Notes: generated from the sequence alone by a model not told the origin. Counted from the first letter of the stretch, positions 17,746 to 31,282 are shown. The stretch is 64,000 nucleotides of DNA from Acholeplasma hippikon (GCF_900660755.1 NZ_LR215050.1:1054001-1118000); one strand, 5' to 3'. Translations and numbers: made by a program.

Positions 17746-19020
17746 TTATTTAATGATGTCTACTCTCATGTAAGGTCTTAGTGCTTCAGGAACTGTAATG
17801 GTTCCATCAGCATTTTGATAATTTTCCATAATCGCAATCATTGTTCTACCAACTGCTAAACCTGAACCATTTAATGTGTGAACAAATTCGGTCTTGCTAT
17901 CTTTAGTACGTTTGAAACGAATATTTGCGCGACGAGCTTGGAAATCTCCTGCGTTTGAAATTGAACCAATTTCTCTATAAGTATTTTGTGCTGGAATCCA
18001 AACTTCAATATCATATGTCTTTTGCATACCGAATCCCATGTCACCAGTTGATAGACATACAACACGGTACGGAAGATTTAATAATTGTAATACTTTTTCT
18101 GAGTTTTTTAACATTGCTTGATGTTCAGCCTCACTATCTTCTGGTGTAGTGAACTTAATTAATTCTACTTTATTGAATTGGTGCTGACGTAAAATGCCGC
18201 GTGTATCTCTACCTGCAGAACCTGCTTCTGATCTAAATGCAGTTGTATAAGATACATAACGCATTGGTAATTCTTCTACAGGAATAATTTCATCACGATA
18301 CATGTTAATTGTTGGAACTTCTGCTGTAGGGTTTAAATACCATTCGTTTTCCCCTTCTAAACGGAATGAATCTCCTTTAAATTTAGGGAATTGGCCTGTA
18401 CCAAACATACTCTTTTCATTTACAACATATGGTGGCATTACTTCTGTGTATCCATGTTCATGTGCATGTAAATCCATCATGAATTGGATTAATGAACGTT
18501 CTAAACGAGCCCCCATGCCTTTATCAATAACGAAACGAGGTCCTGTAATTTTAGCAGCACGTTCAAAATCTAAGATGCCTAATTTTTCACCTAATGAAAC
18601 ATGATCTTGAATTGGGAAATCAAAGTTTCTAATCGTTCCCCATTTTTTAATTTCAACGTTTGCTGCTTCATCTTCACCAACTGGGACATCTAAACCTGGT
18701 AGGTTTGGCGTAATTGATAAAATTTCAAATATTTCTTTTTCAATACTAGATAATTCTTGATCTAACGCTGGAATTTGACCTTTAATGAGTTCAATTTCAG
18801 CCATTAACGGTTGAACGTTTTTACCTTCACGTTTATATTGACCAATTAATTTAGATTGTTCATTTCTCTTAGCTTGTAAGCCTTCAACTTCTTGAATTAA
18901 TTGTTTTCTTTTGTCTTGTAAATCTGTGATTTTTCTTAAATATGAGAAATCACCTTTTCTTGTTGAAAGACGTTTGATAACCTCTTCCATATTTTCGGTT
19001 ATGTATTTTACATCTAACAT
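17746..19020 (-). CDS. serS: Seryl-tRNA synthetase
   Basis: 424 residues. N-terminal coiled-coil arm (about 28-105) binds the long variable arm of tRNA-Ser; class II motif 2 FRSEAGSAGRDTRGILRQHQFNKVE and motif 3 GSGLAVGRTMIAIMENYQ are intact. It charges tRNA-Ser. Its leader is a T-box riboswitch with a serine specifier, so expression rises when tRNA-Ser is uncharged. Start supported by AGAGAGG upstream of ATG. Confidence 0.98.
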   Translation of the reverse strand: MLDVKYITENMEEVIKRLSTRKGDFSYLRKITDLQDKRKQLIQEVEGLQAKRNEQSKLIGQYKREGKNVQPLMAEIELIKGQIPALDQELSSIEKEIFEILSITPNLPGLDVPVGEDEAANVEIKKWGTIRNFDFPIQDHVSLGEKLGILDFERAAKITGPRFVIDKGMGARLERSLIQFMMDLHAHEHGYTEVMPPYVVNEKSMFGTGQFPKFKGDSFRLEGENEWYLNPTAEVPTINMYRDEIIPVEELPMRYVSYTTAFRSEAGSAGRDTRGILRQHQFNKVELIKFTTPEDSEAEHQAMLKNSEKVLQLLNLPYRVVCLSTGDMGFGMQKTYDIEVWIPAQNTYREIGSISNAGDFQARRANIRFKRTKDSKTEFVHTLNGSGLAVGRTMIAIMENYQNADGTITVPEALRPYMRVDIIK

Positions 19021-19044
19021 GTGTTTCTACCTCTCTTTTTTCTT

Positions 19045-19284
19045 TAAAAATAAAAAGTCCCTAGCCAAAAAAATTTGACTAAGGACGAATAAAATTTCCG
19101 CGGTGCCACCTTAATTCTATGATTGCTCATAGCACTTCTAAATTGATAACGGAATTACCCGGATGTGATTAGCATCTTTCCAGAGTGGATTCATTTACAT
19201 CAATTATCTGTTTACACCAACCACAGACTCTCTAAAAATTAATTATAAATTACTAGTCTCTTTCATCAAGTTACATATATTATA
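19045..19284 (-). promoter_or_regulatory. T-box riboswitch of serS
   Basis: Minus-strand leader. The T-box GGTGGCACCGCGG lies at 19098-19110, just before a terminator stem GTCCTTAGTC...GGCTAGGGAC (19057-19086) and a T-run (19051-19056). Stem I features include GAA-UCC-ACUC, giving specifier UCC (Ser) at 19187-19189. Promoter TATAAT at 19279-19284 with TTTACG at 19302-19307, 17 bp apart, inside the upstream gene's 3' end. Uncharged tRNA-Ser is expected to stabilise the antiterminator. Confidence 0.92.
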
Positions 19285-19291
19285 CTCTATT

Positions 19292-21598
19292 TTATTCAGT
19301 ACGTAAAGCCACAACTGGGTCTTTTCTAGCTGCAATCTTAGATGGGATTAAACCTGCAATAAATGTTAAGAATACTGAAATAAGGATTAGGAAGGCTGCG
19401 TGCACGATATATAATTGTGCCACATTACTACTTCCAGTTTGATTTTCTAAGATGATATTAATAATTGGAACTAAGCCGTAAGTAATGACAACCCCTAATA
19501 AACCTGCAATTAATCCAATAAGAATGGATTCAGCGTTGAATACACGTGAAATGTCTTTCTTTCTTGCACCAATTGATCTTAACACACCAATTTCTTTTGT
19601 ACGTTCAAGTACTGATGTATAAGTAATAATACCAATCATCACACTTGAAACCACTAATGAAATCGCAGAGAAGGCAATTAATACAGCAGATATTGCAGTC
19701 ATAACATCTTTAATCATCGATACAGCTGCAGCAACATTATCTGAATATCCAATTTGTTCTTCAGGATTTAACTCATTATATTTATCTAATACATCTAAAA
19801 TGTGTTCTTTACTATCAAAATTTTTTGGATAAATTAATATGCTTGTTGGCACACTCATGCCACCTAATTCATCAAGTAAATCATCTTTTGTATATTTACT
19901 CATTGGTGTTTCATAGAAGATGACCCCTTGAACCACACTTGTTTCAGAAAGTCTTTGTGCTTCAACAACTCTTGAATTAATATTCATTGATAAGACTTTA
20001 GTTTTAACTGCAGTTGAGTAGGCAATTTGTTCTGAAGTTGAAATAAATTGAGAGTTTGTTTTAAGAATACCTGTAATTTTAACAGTAACAATCTCATCAT
20101 TTGTCGTATTATATAATGCTAATAAATCGTTGTTTGATTTCTTAGTAAACTGTCCACCTTCTGTTACTGGATCGTTATAGTATAAATTGTTACCAAAGAT
20201 TTTAAATTCTTTTCCAATAATTTCATCAAATGGAATAACTGTTCCTTCAGGTGTATTTTCATCAATTAACCCCAAGAACTTTAATAATGAGTTTGGTACT
20301 CTATTTGTCTTATCAACGATTAATACTGCTTCATATAAATCATCTTGATATAAACTTCCACTTACAATATCAAAATATTCTTCAAAGAATGATGCTGGGA
20401 ATGTACTTTGTTTAACATGATCATTTGTATCTTCAATCAATGTTCCATTTACAACATTTAAACGTTTTGGCTTAATGCCATAGTTATAGACAATTGAACC
20501 ATAACCTAATGAAACAATATCTGAGTCATTTAAATAATCAATGTAGTTTTGAGTAATCGTATTTTCTTTAATAAATTCTAATTCTTTTGGTTCATACCCT
20601 TCAATACCGCCTTCGACAACATCTACTTCAGTATTTGGACCACCACTTGATAAAAAAGCATTAATATCAATAAAACTACGATTGATTTGGATTGGTAAAC
20701 CTGCAAATGTACCTTGTTCCATATCATCTAAATATGCAGTGAAGCCATATTGTAAGCTTAAGACTAACGCAACCCCAATAATCCCAATAGAGCCTGCAAA
20801 AGCCGTTATAAGTGTTCTGAATTTTTTTGTTAGAAGGTTTTTAAATGATAATCTCATCGCAGTAAAGAATGACATTGATGATTTATCAAAACTTTCTTTT
20901 AAATCATTTTTTTCTTTTACTTCATACGGATTAGAATCACTTGTTACTAAACCATCTTTTAATGTCACAATACGATTTGAATATTGTTTTGCCAATTCTC
21001 CATTATGTGTAACCATAATGATTAATTTATCTTTTGAGATTTCAGTTAACAAATTCATAATATCAACTGATGTTTCAGAATCTAATGCACCGGTTGGTTC
21101 ATCTGCTAAGATAATAGAAGGATTATTAACTAATGCTCTAGCAATAGATACTCTTTGTTGTTGTCCACCTGATAATTGATTTGGACGTTTATGTAAGTGT
21201 TCTTCTAATCCAACTCTTACTAAAACTTCTCTTGCGCGACGTTGGCGTTCTTCCTTAGTAACACCCGATAATGTTTGAGCTAATTCTACGTTTGATAAGA
21301 CGTCTAAATGAGGAATTAAGTTGTAGTTTTGAAAAACAAACCCAATACGATGGTTTCTATACGCATCCCAATCTTTATCTTTATAATTCTTTGTAGACAC
21401 ATCATCAATAACTAAATCACCACTGGTGTAACGATCTAATCCACCAATGATATTTAATAAGGTTGTTTTGCCTGAACCTGATTGACCTAAAATTGATACG
21501 AATTCTTGTTTTCTAAAACTTAAATTAATGCCTTTTAAAGCACTAAATGTTTGTTCACCAACAAGATAATCTTTTTTGATATTTTTGATTTGTAACAC
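19292..21598 (-). CDS. ABC transporter, ATPase fused to FtsX-like permease (MacB type)
   Basis: 768 residues. N-terminal ATPase (1-225): Walker [28 protein letters not shown], Walker B IILADEPTGALD. One membrane segment near 263-285 precedes a large extracytoplasmic domain (about 290-640), then three membrane segments (about 645-670, 698-722, 737-760) of the FtsX/MacB permease type, with KEIGVLRSIGARKKDI. Such proteins move lipoproteins, peptides or drugs or transmit mechanical signals; they rarely import. Having ATPase and permease in one chain is the MacB arrangement. Substrate unknown. Transcribed alone after gyrA's upstream neighbours in the opposite order, i.e. it lies downstream of gyrA's terminator. 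Confidence 0.85.
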   Translation of the reverse strand: MLQIKNIKKDYLVGEQTFSALKGINLSFRKQEFVSILGQSGSGKTTLLNIIGGLDRYTSGDLVIDDVSTKNYKDKDWDAYRNHRIGFVFQNYNLIPHLDVLSNVELAQTLSGVTKEERQRRAREVLVRVGLEEHLHKRPNQLSGGQQQRVSIARALVNNPSIILADEPTGALDSETSVDIMNLLTEISKDKLIIMVTHNGELAKQYSNRIVTLKDGLVTSDSNPYEVKEKNDLKESFDKSSMSFFTAMRLSFKNLLTKKFRTLITAFAGSIGIIGVALVLSLQYGFTAYLDDMEQGTFAGLPIQINRSFIDINAFLSSGGPNTEVDVVEGGIEGYEPKELEFIKENTITQNYIDYLNDSDIVSLGYGSIVYNYGIKPKRLNVVNGTLIEDTNDHVKQSTFPASFFEEYFDIVSGSLYQDDLYEAVLIVDKTNRVPNSLLKFLGLIDENTPEGTVIPFDEIIGKEFKIFGNNLYYNDPVTEGGQFTKKSNNDLLALYNTTNDEIVTVKITGILKTNSQFISTSEQIAYSTAVKTKVLSMNINSRVVEAQRLSETSVVQGVIFYETPMSKYTKDDLLDELGGMSVPTSILIYPKNFDSKEHILDVLDKYNELNPEEQIGYSDNVAAAVSMIKDVMTAISAVLIAFSAISLVVSSVMIGIITYTSVLERTKEIGVLRSIGARKKDISRVFNAESILIGLIAGLLGVVITYGLVPIINIILENQTGSSNVAQLYIVHAAFLILISVFLTFIAGLIPSKIAARKDPVVALRTE

Positions 21599-21731
21599 GC
21601 TTGATCACTCTACTTCCTAGTTATATTTATTAATTCATTATAATCGTTCTTTATAAGTATACTTTTAAATTTAATAATCTTGCGACATTTTGACATAAAG
21701 GGGCCTTTTTTTATCGTAAATTGTATTAAAA

Positions 21732-21758
21732 AAGAGCTAAACTCATCATTTAGCTCTT
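21732..21758. terminator. Intrinsic terminator after gyrA
   Basis: AAGAGCTAAA (21732-21741) and TTTAGCTCTT (21749-21758), a perfect 10-bp stem with a 7-base loop, with A/T runs on both sides. Positioned 10 bp beyond the gyrA stop on minus. Confidence 0.85.
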
Positions 21759-21767
21759 ATTTTTTAA

Positions 21768-24359
21768 TTAGATTTCAAGTTTTTGTTGAACACTAACTGT
21801 TTCTTGTTCTTCAGTTTCTTCAATATCTGCTTTTAATTCTACTGATTCTACTTGTTTAGATTTTTCTAAATTTAATTGTTCTTGTGTAATTTCTACTGAT
21901 TCAGTTACTTCTTCTTCAATTTCTTGATGAGGAACAACTGCAACTGTTGCAACTTTTTGGTCAGCTCTTAATGAGATAATTCTTACGCCTTGCGTTGCAC
22001 GTTTAGTTTGTGAAATTTGAGCAATTGGTAATCTAATTGTAATACCTTTATCTGATGCAACAATTAAATCTTCTTGATCAGTTACAACACGTAGTGTAGC
22101 TAGTTGACCGTTCTTTTCAGTAACATTTAATGTCTTAACACCTTTACCACCACGATTTTGAACACGATATTCACTTACATTTGTACGTTTACCATATCCA
22201 TTTTCTGTAATAACTAAGATTTCTTCGTTTTCATCATTTACAATTGCAACTCCCACGATTGTATCGTTTTCACCAATGTCCATACCGCGAACACCAGTTG
22301 CTGTACGTCCAATTTCTCTCGCATTGTTTTCGTTGAATCTAATTGCCTTACCGTTTGAAGCACCTAAGATGATGTCTTTTGAACCATCAGTTGATTTAAC
22401 TGTTAATAATTCGTCATTTTCTCTTAAGTTTAATGCGATAATACCGTTTGTTCTAATGTTTTGATATAAAGAAATGTGTGTACGTTTAACAATACCTTTC
22501 TTCGTAACAAAGAATAGATAATGATTTTCTTCATCAAAGTTTTTAACTGTTGTAAATGAAGCTAACTTTTCACCTTCTTGGAAGTTTAAGTAGTTAACAA
22601 TTGGAACACCTTTAGATTGGCGTGAACCACTTGGTAATTGATAACCTTTAATCTTAAATACTCTACCAAAGTTTGTGAAGAATAAGTGGTAATCGTGTGT
22701 TGATGTCATTGCGATATGTTCTACATAATCATCTTCGTGTAATTTAACACCTGACATACCTACACCACCACGGTTTTGAAGTTTATATTCATCTACATTT
22801 AAGCGCTTAATATAGCCATTGTTTGTAACTGTAACAATAATATCTTCAACCGGTATTAAATCTTCATTATCAATATCTAAATCTTCATACATATTAATTT
22901 CTGAAATTCTATCATCAGCATATTTGTTTCTAATTTCAGTTAATTCTTGGCGAATTACTTCACGTTTCTTTTCTTCGCTTGCTAAAATTTCATTTAACTC
23001 AGCAATTTTAACTTTTAAGTTTTCAGTTTCCTCGTAAATCTTATCAATTTCTAAAGAAGTTAATCTTTGTAGCTGCATTGTAAGAATTGATCTTGCTTGG
23101 ATTTCAGTGAAATCATATGTTTCAATTAATCCTTGTTTTGCTATATCAGGGTTCTTCGCATCTCTAATGATTTGAATAACGCGATCAACATCAGATAAAG
23201 CTTTAACTAATGCATCTAAGATGTGCATTCTTGCTTCTGCTTTTTCTAAGTCAAATTGCGTACGTCTTGTAATAATTTCTAATTGATGTGTTAAATAATG
23301 AACTAATGCATCTTTGATTGATAATAATTGAGGCTTGCCGTCAACTAATGCAATCATGTTAATACCAAATGAAGTTTGAAGTTGAGTATGTTTATATAAG
23401 TTATTTAAGGTAACCATTGGGTTAACATCTTTCTTTAACTCAATAACAATTCTCATACCTTTTCTACTTGATTCATCACGTAGATCAGAAATACCTTCAA
23501 TAATCTTATCTTTAACAACATCAGCAATTCTTTCGATTAAAGTTGTTTTATTTACTTGGTAAGGAATTTCAGTAATAATAATTTCCGTTCTATTCTTAGT
23601 TGTTACAAGTTCATGTTTTGCACGAACAGCAATAATTCCTTTACCTGTTTCGTATGCTTGGCGTAAACCTGTTATACCTAAGATTTGGCCTCCTGTAGGG
23701 AAATCTGGGCCTTTAATATATTTCATTAAGTCTAAAACTGTAATATCTGGATTATCCATATATGCGAATAATCCATCAATAACTTCTCCTAAATTGTGTG
23801 GAGGAATATTTGTTGCCATACCTACGGCAATACCTGTAGAACCATTCACAAGTAAGTTTGGATAACGTGATGGTAATACAGTTGGTTCTTGTTCAGAAGA
23901 GTCATAGTTATCAACAAAGTCAACTGTGTTTTTATCTAAGTCTCTAACCATTTCTCCAGCAATTTTTGATAGTCTTGCTTCAGTATAACGCATTGCGGCT
24001 GCGCCATCACCATCGACTGAACCGAAGTTACCATGTCCATCAATTAATGTGTTTCTATAGCTGAATGGTTGTGCCATACGAACCATTGCTTCATAAATTG
24101 AAGAGTCACCATGTGGGTGATATTTCCCCATAACGTCCCCGACGATTCTGGCACTCTTTTTGTGAGCTGTATTTGCATACATGTTATTTTCATGCATTGC
24201 ATAAAGAATACGTCTTTGAACTGGTTTTAATCCATCTCTAACATCTGGTAATGCACGTGACACGATGACGCTCATCGCATAGTTTAAGAAGGATGTTTTC
24301 ATTTCTGATGAAATGTTGATTTGTTTTACTTTGTCATAATTTTTAATATCATCACTCAT
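21768..24359 (-). CDS. gyrA: DNA gyrase subunit A
   Basis: 863 residues. The breakage-reunion domain holds [21 protein letters not shown], the quinolone region [18 protein letters not shown], and the catalytic Tyr in [11 protein letters not shown]. The C-terminal beta-pinwheel repeats include [10 protein letters not shown] and the GyrA-box-like [11 protein letters not shown], which marks gyrase and not topoisomerase IV. An acidic, Glu-rich tail ends the chain. It starts 14 bp after the gyrB stop, forming the gyrBA pair of the origin cluster. Confidence 0.97.
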   Translation of the reverse strand: MSDDIKNYDKVKQINISSEMKTSFLNYAMSVIVSRALPDVRDGLKPVQRRILYAMHENNMYANTAHKKSARIVGDVMGKYHPHGDSSIYEAMVRMAQPFSYRNTLIDGHGNFGSVDGDGAAAMRYTEARLSKIAGEMVRDLDKNTVDFVDNYDSSEQEPTVLPSRYPNLLVNGSTGIAVGMATNIPPHNLGEVIDGLFAYMDNPDITVLDLMKYIKGPDFPTGGQILGITGLRQAYETGKGIIAVRAKHELVTTKNRTEIIITEIPYQVNKTTLIERIADVVKDKIIEGISDLRDESSRKGMRIVIELKKDVNPMVTLNNLYKHTQLQTSFGINMIALVDGKPQLLSIKDALVHYLTHQLEIITRRTQFDLEKAEARMHILDALVKALSDVDRVIQIIRDAKNPDIAKQGLIETYDFTEIQARSILTMQLQRLTSLEIDKIYEETENLKVKIAELNEILASEEKKREVIRQELTEIRNKYADDRISEINMYEDLDIDNEDLIPVEDIIVTVTNNGYIKRLNVDEYKLQNRGGVGMSGVKLHEDDYVEHIAMTSTHDYHLFFTNFGRVFKIKGYQLPSGSRQSKGVPIVNYLNFQEGEKLASFTTVKNFDEENHYLFFVTKKGIVKRTHISLYQNIRTNGIIALNLRENDELLTVKSTDGSKDIILGASNGKAIRFNENNAREIGRTATGVRGMDIGENDTIVGVAIVNDENEEILVITENGYGKRTNVSEYRVQNRGGKGVKTLNVTEKNGQLATLRVVTDQEDLIVASDKGITIRLPIAQISQTKRATQGVRIISLRADQKVATVAVVPHQEIEEEVTESVEITQEQLNLEKSKQVESVELKADIEETEEQETVSVQQKLEI

Positions 24360-24373
24360 GTTTAATTCCTTTC

Positions 24374-27308
<2,935 letters not shown>

Positions 27309-27312
<4 letters not shown>

Positions 27313-27515
27313 ACCATTTTGTATTGTTTATTAGTGATAGTCACAATATCTCCTGGAAATATTTTTTTCTTTTTTTCAGTAATTTGTACATCATTTAATA
27401 ACACAGTGTTGTCAAATAAAAAAAACTTTGTTTCTCCACCTGAACCTATATAGCTTAAGACTTTAAGCAACTGTGAAATTGTAATAAATTCTCCTTCAAT
27501 CTTAAATACTTCCAT
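27309..27515 (-). CDS. yaaA: S4-domain protein YaaA
   Basis: 68 residues. [49 protein letters not shown] is the short S4-like RNA-binding domain found between dnaN and recF in Firmicutes. Function not established; ribosome-related roles have been suggested for relatives. Overlaps recF start by 4 bp. Confidence 0.88.
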
Positions 27516-27652
27516 CTTTTATACCTCAATTCTTTTATATTATATCATAATATAAGTTAAAATACTTCCTTTTTAACGCTTCTTTTGTATGAAATAAGTA
27601 AAATATTGTCTAGATATAAAATAATGAAAATGGGCGGATTTTTATTGTTTAG

Positions 27653-27683
27653 TAAAAAAAAGGTCATAGCAATAAGCTATAAC
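27653..27683 (-). terminator. Intrinsic terminator after dnaN
   Basis: GGTCATAGC (27662-27670) and GCTATAACC (27675-27683) form a 9-bp stem with one G-U pair in the minus transcript, followed by eight T on minus (27653-27660). yaaA-recF-gyrBA would therefore need read-through or a promoter of their own in 27516-27652, where an AT-rich TATAAT-like stretch is seen. Confidence 0.75.
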
Positions 27684-27698
27684 CAATATGTTTTTTTA

Positions 27699-28829
27699 TT
27701 AATCAATTCTTACAGGTAAGATTAGGTGAAGTAAATCTTGATCTAAATTACCTTTAATAACGAATGGACGAATTTCACCAGCAAAGTTTAATGTGATTTC
27801 TGATGAGGTAAACGCCTTTAATGCTTCATTTAAATATTTAGAAGAGAATGCAATAGAGATTAAACCGCCTTCAACATCAGCTGTTGGAATAACTTCTTCT
27901 TTAGCATCCCCGATTTCAGTATTTGTTGATGAGATTTCTACAACTTGATCAGGTCTTAAAGTTAACTTGATAATGTTGTAGTTAGATTCTCTATCTCTTG
28001 GTGATAATAAAGATACACGGTCAACTGCCGCAAGTAATTCTTCCTTGTTGAAATGAATGACCGTTGGGAATGAAGATGGAATTATCTTCTGTGTATCTGG
28101 ATAAGTACCTTCTAATAGTCTTGTTTGGAACCAAATTTTGCTTAATTTGAAGAGAACTTTGTTTGGGTTGATAAATACTTCAATATCTTCGTGCGTATGG
28201 TCTAAAATCTTAGATAATTCATCTAATGATTTATTTGGCACGACAATATTGAATGATTTTAATGAAGAACGTAATTTATAGTTCTTTTGACTTAAGCGGT
28301 ATGAGTCAGTTGCAACCACATATAGGTTGTTGTCAGCATACTTAAAGTTAACCCCTGTTAAGATTGGGCGCTTTTCATTATCAGCTGTAGCAAAGTTTGT
28401 CTCTTTAATAATTTGTTTAATTACTTCTGAAGAAATAACAACAGGTTCATTTAAATCTAGGAAGTCAACATCTGGATAATCTTCAACATCCATTAATTTT
28501 AATTTAAATTCAGAACGATCTGCTCTAATGACTAATAATCTTTCTTCTTGTAGGGCAATTTCAATTCTTGAAGCAGCTACTTTTCTAATAATTTCAATAA
28601 AGTATCTACCAGGGATGGCAACTTTACCAGTCTTTTGAACTGAAAGTGATTTGTCATCAATTAAAACTTGAATTGCAATATCTGAATTAGATGCTGTTAA
28701 TTGAATGTAGTCTGAAAATACTTCAAATTTAATAGCATATAAAATTGGTAATGGAGTTTTAACAGGTAATCCTTTTTGGATATGTATTAGTTGATTTAAA
28801 AGTATGTCTCTATCGATTGAAAAATTCAT
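27699..28829 (-). CDS. dnaN: DNA polymerase III beta sliding clamp
   Basis: 376 residues, the normal clamp length with three repeated clamp folds. MNFSIDRDILLNQLIHIQKGLP, GVNFKYADNNLYVVATDSYRLSQK, and the C-terminal HLILPVRI are characteristic. It encircles DNA and tethers polymerase. It follows dnaA by 131 bp; a consensus DnaA box (28883-28891) stands in that gap. Confidence 0.97.
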   Translation of the reverse strand: MNFSIDRDILLNQLIHIQKGLPVKTPLPILYAIKFEVFSDYIQLTASNSDIAIQVLIDDKSLSVQKTGKVAIPGRYFIEIIRKVAASRIEIALQEERLLVIRADRSEFKLKLMDVEDYPDVDFLDLNEPVVISSEVIKQIIKETNFATADNEKRPILTGVNFKYADNNLYVVATDSYRLSQKNYKLRSSLKSFNIVVPNKSLDELSKILDHTHEDIEVFINPNKVLFKLSKIWFQTRLLEGTYPDTQKIIPSSFPTVIHFNKEELLAAVDRVSLLSPRDRESNYNIIKLTLRPDQVVEISSTNTEIGDAKEEVIPTADVEGGLISIAFSSKYLNEALKAFTSSEITLNFAGEIRPFVIKGNLDQDLLHLILPVRID

Positions 28830-28882
28830 GAGGTGTACCCCTTTTATTTATTTATATTTATAAAATTATTGTTATTAGGAAC

Positions 28883-28891
28883 TGTGGATAA
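28883..28891 (-). promoter_or_regulatory. DnaA box between dnaA and dnaN
   Basis: TGTGGATAA on plus, i.e. TTATCCACA on minus, a perfect consensus DnaA box 54 bp before the dnaN start. It could serve as a second origin half or as DnaA control of dnaN transcription. Confidence 0.65.
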
Positions 28892-28960
28892 GTGGGAAAC
28901 CCAAATCAACAGCCTTATATACCTTTTTATTATACCATAATTATATATTTTATTAACAAC

Positions 28961-30328
28961 TTACTTTAGTAAAGTAGAATCTATTTTTTTAATAATTGAA
29001 TCCACAGCAAACTTTAAGTTACTGTCAGTTTTCAAATCTTTCTCCACTTTCTCACAAGCACTTAAGACAGTTGAGTGGTCACGATCACTAAATAAAGATC
29101 CAATTGTTTTATATGCGATATTATACTTTGTTTTAATTAAGTACATTGCAATATGTCTAGGTAGTGCAAATTTAGCATGACGTTTTTTACCAATTAAGTC
29201 TTGTAGGGTAATTCCATAGTAATCTGCAACAACACTTTGAATTTTGTCATAGTTATTTTCATTTAATGAATCAGATTTGCGTTTAGTTTTTAAAATATTA
29301 CCTAAAGCTTCATTTACTATATCCATTGTGATTTCTAAATTGAAAGTATTAGCATAGCTAATAAGTCTAATTAAAGCACCCTCCATTTCACGGACATTCG
29401 CTGTAAATTGGGATGCAATATAAGCTAAAATATCATCTGAAATTTCAACAGAATCATCAAAATTATGTAGTTTTCTTCTTAAAATAGAAATTCTATGATC
29501 TAAATCAGGAACTTCAATATCAACACTTAATCCCGCTTCAAAACGAGAAGTTAAACGAGGCATAATATTTGTTAATTGTGATGCTGGTTTATCTGATGTA
29601 ATAACGATTTGTTTATTATTTAAATATAAGAAATCAAATAATTTAAAGAACTCCATTTGAGTCTTTGTAGCATTTGCCATGATTTGAATATCATCAACCA
29701 AAATAACATCAATATCTCGGTATTTTGTGTTAAATTCGTCGGTTTTGTTGTTTTTAGATAGTAAAGATACAAAATCTTCGATAAAGTTATCTGCTTTAAC
29801 ATAAAGAATACGTTTTGTTACATCGTTATCTAATATATAGTTACCAATTGCCTGCATGAGGTGGGTTTTACCTAATCCAACATCTCCAAAGATATAAAAC
29901 GGGTTTGCTACAGCACCGGGTTGGTCAGCAACCTTCATTGCCATTCTGAATGCAAACATGTTTGACTTACCAACAACAAATGAATCAAAAGTATATGTAG
30001 AATTTAGATTATTTTGTCTGTAATCAAGAGAAATTTTGCGTTCATGGACTGGTTCTTCAACTGGTGTAATCTCTTCTTGAGAGACAAACTTAAAACGCAC
30101 TGGATTATCTGAGTATTTTGAAGCTAACTCATTGATCTTTCCAATGTATAATTTGTTAATTCTATTCTTAATATATTCACTACCAACAACCATCGTAATT
30201 AAACCATTTTGATATTTGTACGTGCTTGTAATAGGCTGGAATAATTCAGCATAGATATCTTCGTTATAAAGTCTTTCTAAATCCAATAATATAGTTTGCC
30301 ACAAGTTGTCGTAAGGACTCATTTTCAA
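28961..30328 (-). CDS. dnaA: Chromosomal replication initiator DnaA
   Basis: 455 residues in four domains: N-terminal interaction domain (1-85), short linker, AAA+ domain with Walker A FGDVGLGKTHLMQAIGNY and Walker B VDVILVDDIQIM, and a C-terminal DNA-binding domain with ALPRHIAMYLIKTKY and DRDHSTVLSACEKV (DnaA signature). It melts oriC and loads helicase. A TATGAT with upstream TG (30361-30369, minus) resembles an extended -10 promoter next to the DnaA boxes, fitting autoregulation. Confidence 0.98.
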   Translation of the reverse strand: MKMSPYDNLWQTILLDLERLYNEDIYAELFQPITSTYKYQNGLITMVVGSEYIKNRINKLYIGKINELASKYSDNPVRFKFVSQEEITPVEEPVHERKISLDYRQNNLNSTYTFDSFVVGKSNMFAFRMAMKVADQPGAVANPFYIFGDVGLGKTHLMQAIGNYILDNDVTKRILYVKADNFIEDFVSLLSKNNKTDEFNTKYRDIDVILVDDIQIMANATKTQMEFFKLFDFLYLNNKQIVITSDKPASQLTNIMPRLTSRFEAGLSVDIEVPDLDHRISILRRKLHNFDDSVEISDDILAYIASQFTANVREMEGALIRLISYANTFNLEITMDIVNEALGNILKTKRKSDSLNENNYDKIQSVVADYYGITLQDLIGKKRHAKFALPRHIAMYLIKTKYNIAYKTIGSLFSDRDHSTVLSACEKVEKDLKTDSNLKFAVDSIIKKIDSTLLK

Positions 30329-30612
30329 CTCTCCAATATTTTTTCTCTAAGGTTACTAATATCATAGCACACGTACGTAAAAGTTACATAAAAAGTTTTC
30401 CACATTTTTTGTGGATAAATTAAGTTCTCCACACACCAATAATGCAACTAATGTGGATAAAAAAGTAAAGATTTACAGCCTCATAAAGCCAAGAAAATTA
30501 GTTATAAAGTTTTCCACACTGGGGAAAAAGATGTCGAAAGTTTTCCACAATGTGTTTATAAAAAAACTGTGGGTTTCTTTTCTAAAATAATAATATTTCT
30601 TTATTTAAAAAA
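30329..30612. other. oriC: Chromosomal origin of replication (oriC)
   Basis: In the 357-bp gap between dnaA and rpmH there are six DnaA-box-like 9-mers: TTTTCCACA at 30396-30404, 30510-30518 and 30541-30549; TTATCCACA on the minus strand at 30410-30418 and 30452-30460; TTCTCCACA at 30425-30433. A very AT-rich stretch (about 30577-30617) next to the last box is a candidate unwinding element. Gene orientation flips here. Position between dnaA and rpmH is the standard Firmicutes/Mollicutes location. Confidence 0.92.
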
Positions 30613-30617
30613 TATAT

Positions 30618-30646
30618 TTGACAATTTGATTTCATTTCTATATAAT
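30618..30646 (+). promoter_or_regulatory. Promoter of rpmH
   Basis: Perfect consensus: TTGACA (30618-30623), 17 bp, TATAAT (30641-30646), 39 bp before the rpmH ATG. It is the strongest sigma-A promoter noticed in the window, as expected for a ribosomal protein gene. Confidence 0.9.
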
Positions 30647-30685
30647 AACTAAGGCAAGGTTTCATAAGAAAGGTGGTTTTCGATT

Positions 30686-30820
30686 ATGAAAAGAACATAT
30701 CAACCAAGTAAAATTAAACATCAAAGAACTCATGGTTTCAGAGCTCGTATGGCAACTGCTAACGGACGTAAAGTTTTAGCAAGAAGAAGAGCTAAAGGCC
30801 GTCACGTCTTAACAGTTTAA
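30686..30820 (+). CDS. rpmH: 50S ribosomal protein L34
   Basis: 44 residues, highly basic: [20 protein letters not shown], then [23 protein letters not shown]. This is the complete, near-invariant L34 sequence of the large ribosomal subunit. RBS AAAGGTGG precedes the ATG. It lies between oriC and rnpA, the conserved order. Confidence 0.98.
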   Translation: MKRTYQPSKIKHQRTHGFRARMATANGRKVLARRRAKGRHVLTV

Positions 30821-30854
30821 TTATTTACAAAATTAATAATCAATTAAAAATACC

Positions 30855-30902
30855 AGGACTACTCGAATAATTGACATATCTCAATTGTTTTTTCGTAGTC
30901 CT
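30855..30902 (+). terminator. Hairpin between rpmH and rnpA
   Basis: AGGACTAC (30855-30862) and GTAGTCCT (30895-30902), with an inner AATTGA/TCAATT stem, followed by TTATTTTT. It may partly terminate after rpmH so that L34 message exceeds rnpA message; no separate rnpA promoter is obvious. Confidence 0.75.
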
Positions 30903-30928
30903 TTATTTTTAAATGTATAAGGTGAAAA

Positions 30929-31282
30929 ATGAAAAGAGTATACTCACTCAAGAATCAAGAAACAATAGATTTAATATTTAAAGAAAAACGTTCTGTTGGA
31001 AATTCTTATTTCGCAGTATATACTAAAGATCATGACTTATCACATTTTAAGTATGCAATCTCAATTGGAAGAAAGTATGGCAATGCAGTAGAACGAAACC
31101 TGGCTAAAAGACGCATTCGACACATACTATCCAATTATAAAGATATTATGAAAAATATGTCTTTCGTGATTGTAGTCAAACCAAGCTCACAAGAGTTATC
31201 TTTTGTGGATATCAAGAAAAAACTTGAAGGCTTACTTATCAAATCTAAATTAATAGAAAAAGAGGATGTATCAAATGCGTAA
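30929..31282 (+). CDS. rnpA: Ribonuclease P protein component
   Basis: 117 residues, basic. VGNSYFAVYTK, KYAISIGRKYGNAVERNLAKRRIRHIL is the diagnostic RnpA RNR region that binds RNase P RNA. It helps mature tRNA 5' ends. The last 8 bp overlap the yidC start, so the two are translationally coupled. Confidence 0.96.
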   Translation: MKRVYSLKNQETIDLIFKEKRSVGNSYFAVYTKDHDLSHFKYAISIGRKYGNAVERNLAKRRIRHILSNYKDIMKNMSFVIVVKPSSQELSFVDIKKKLEGLLIKSKLIEKEDVSNA

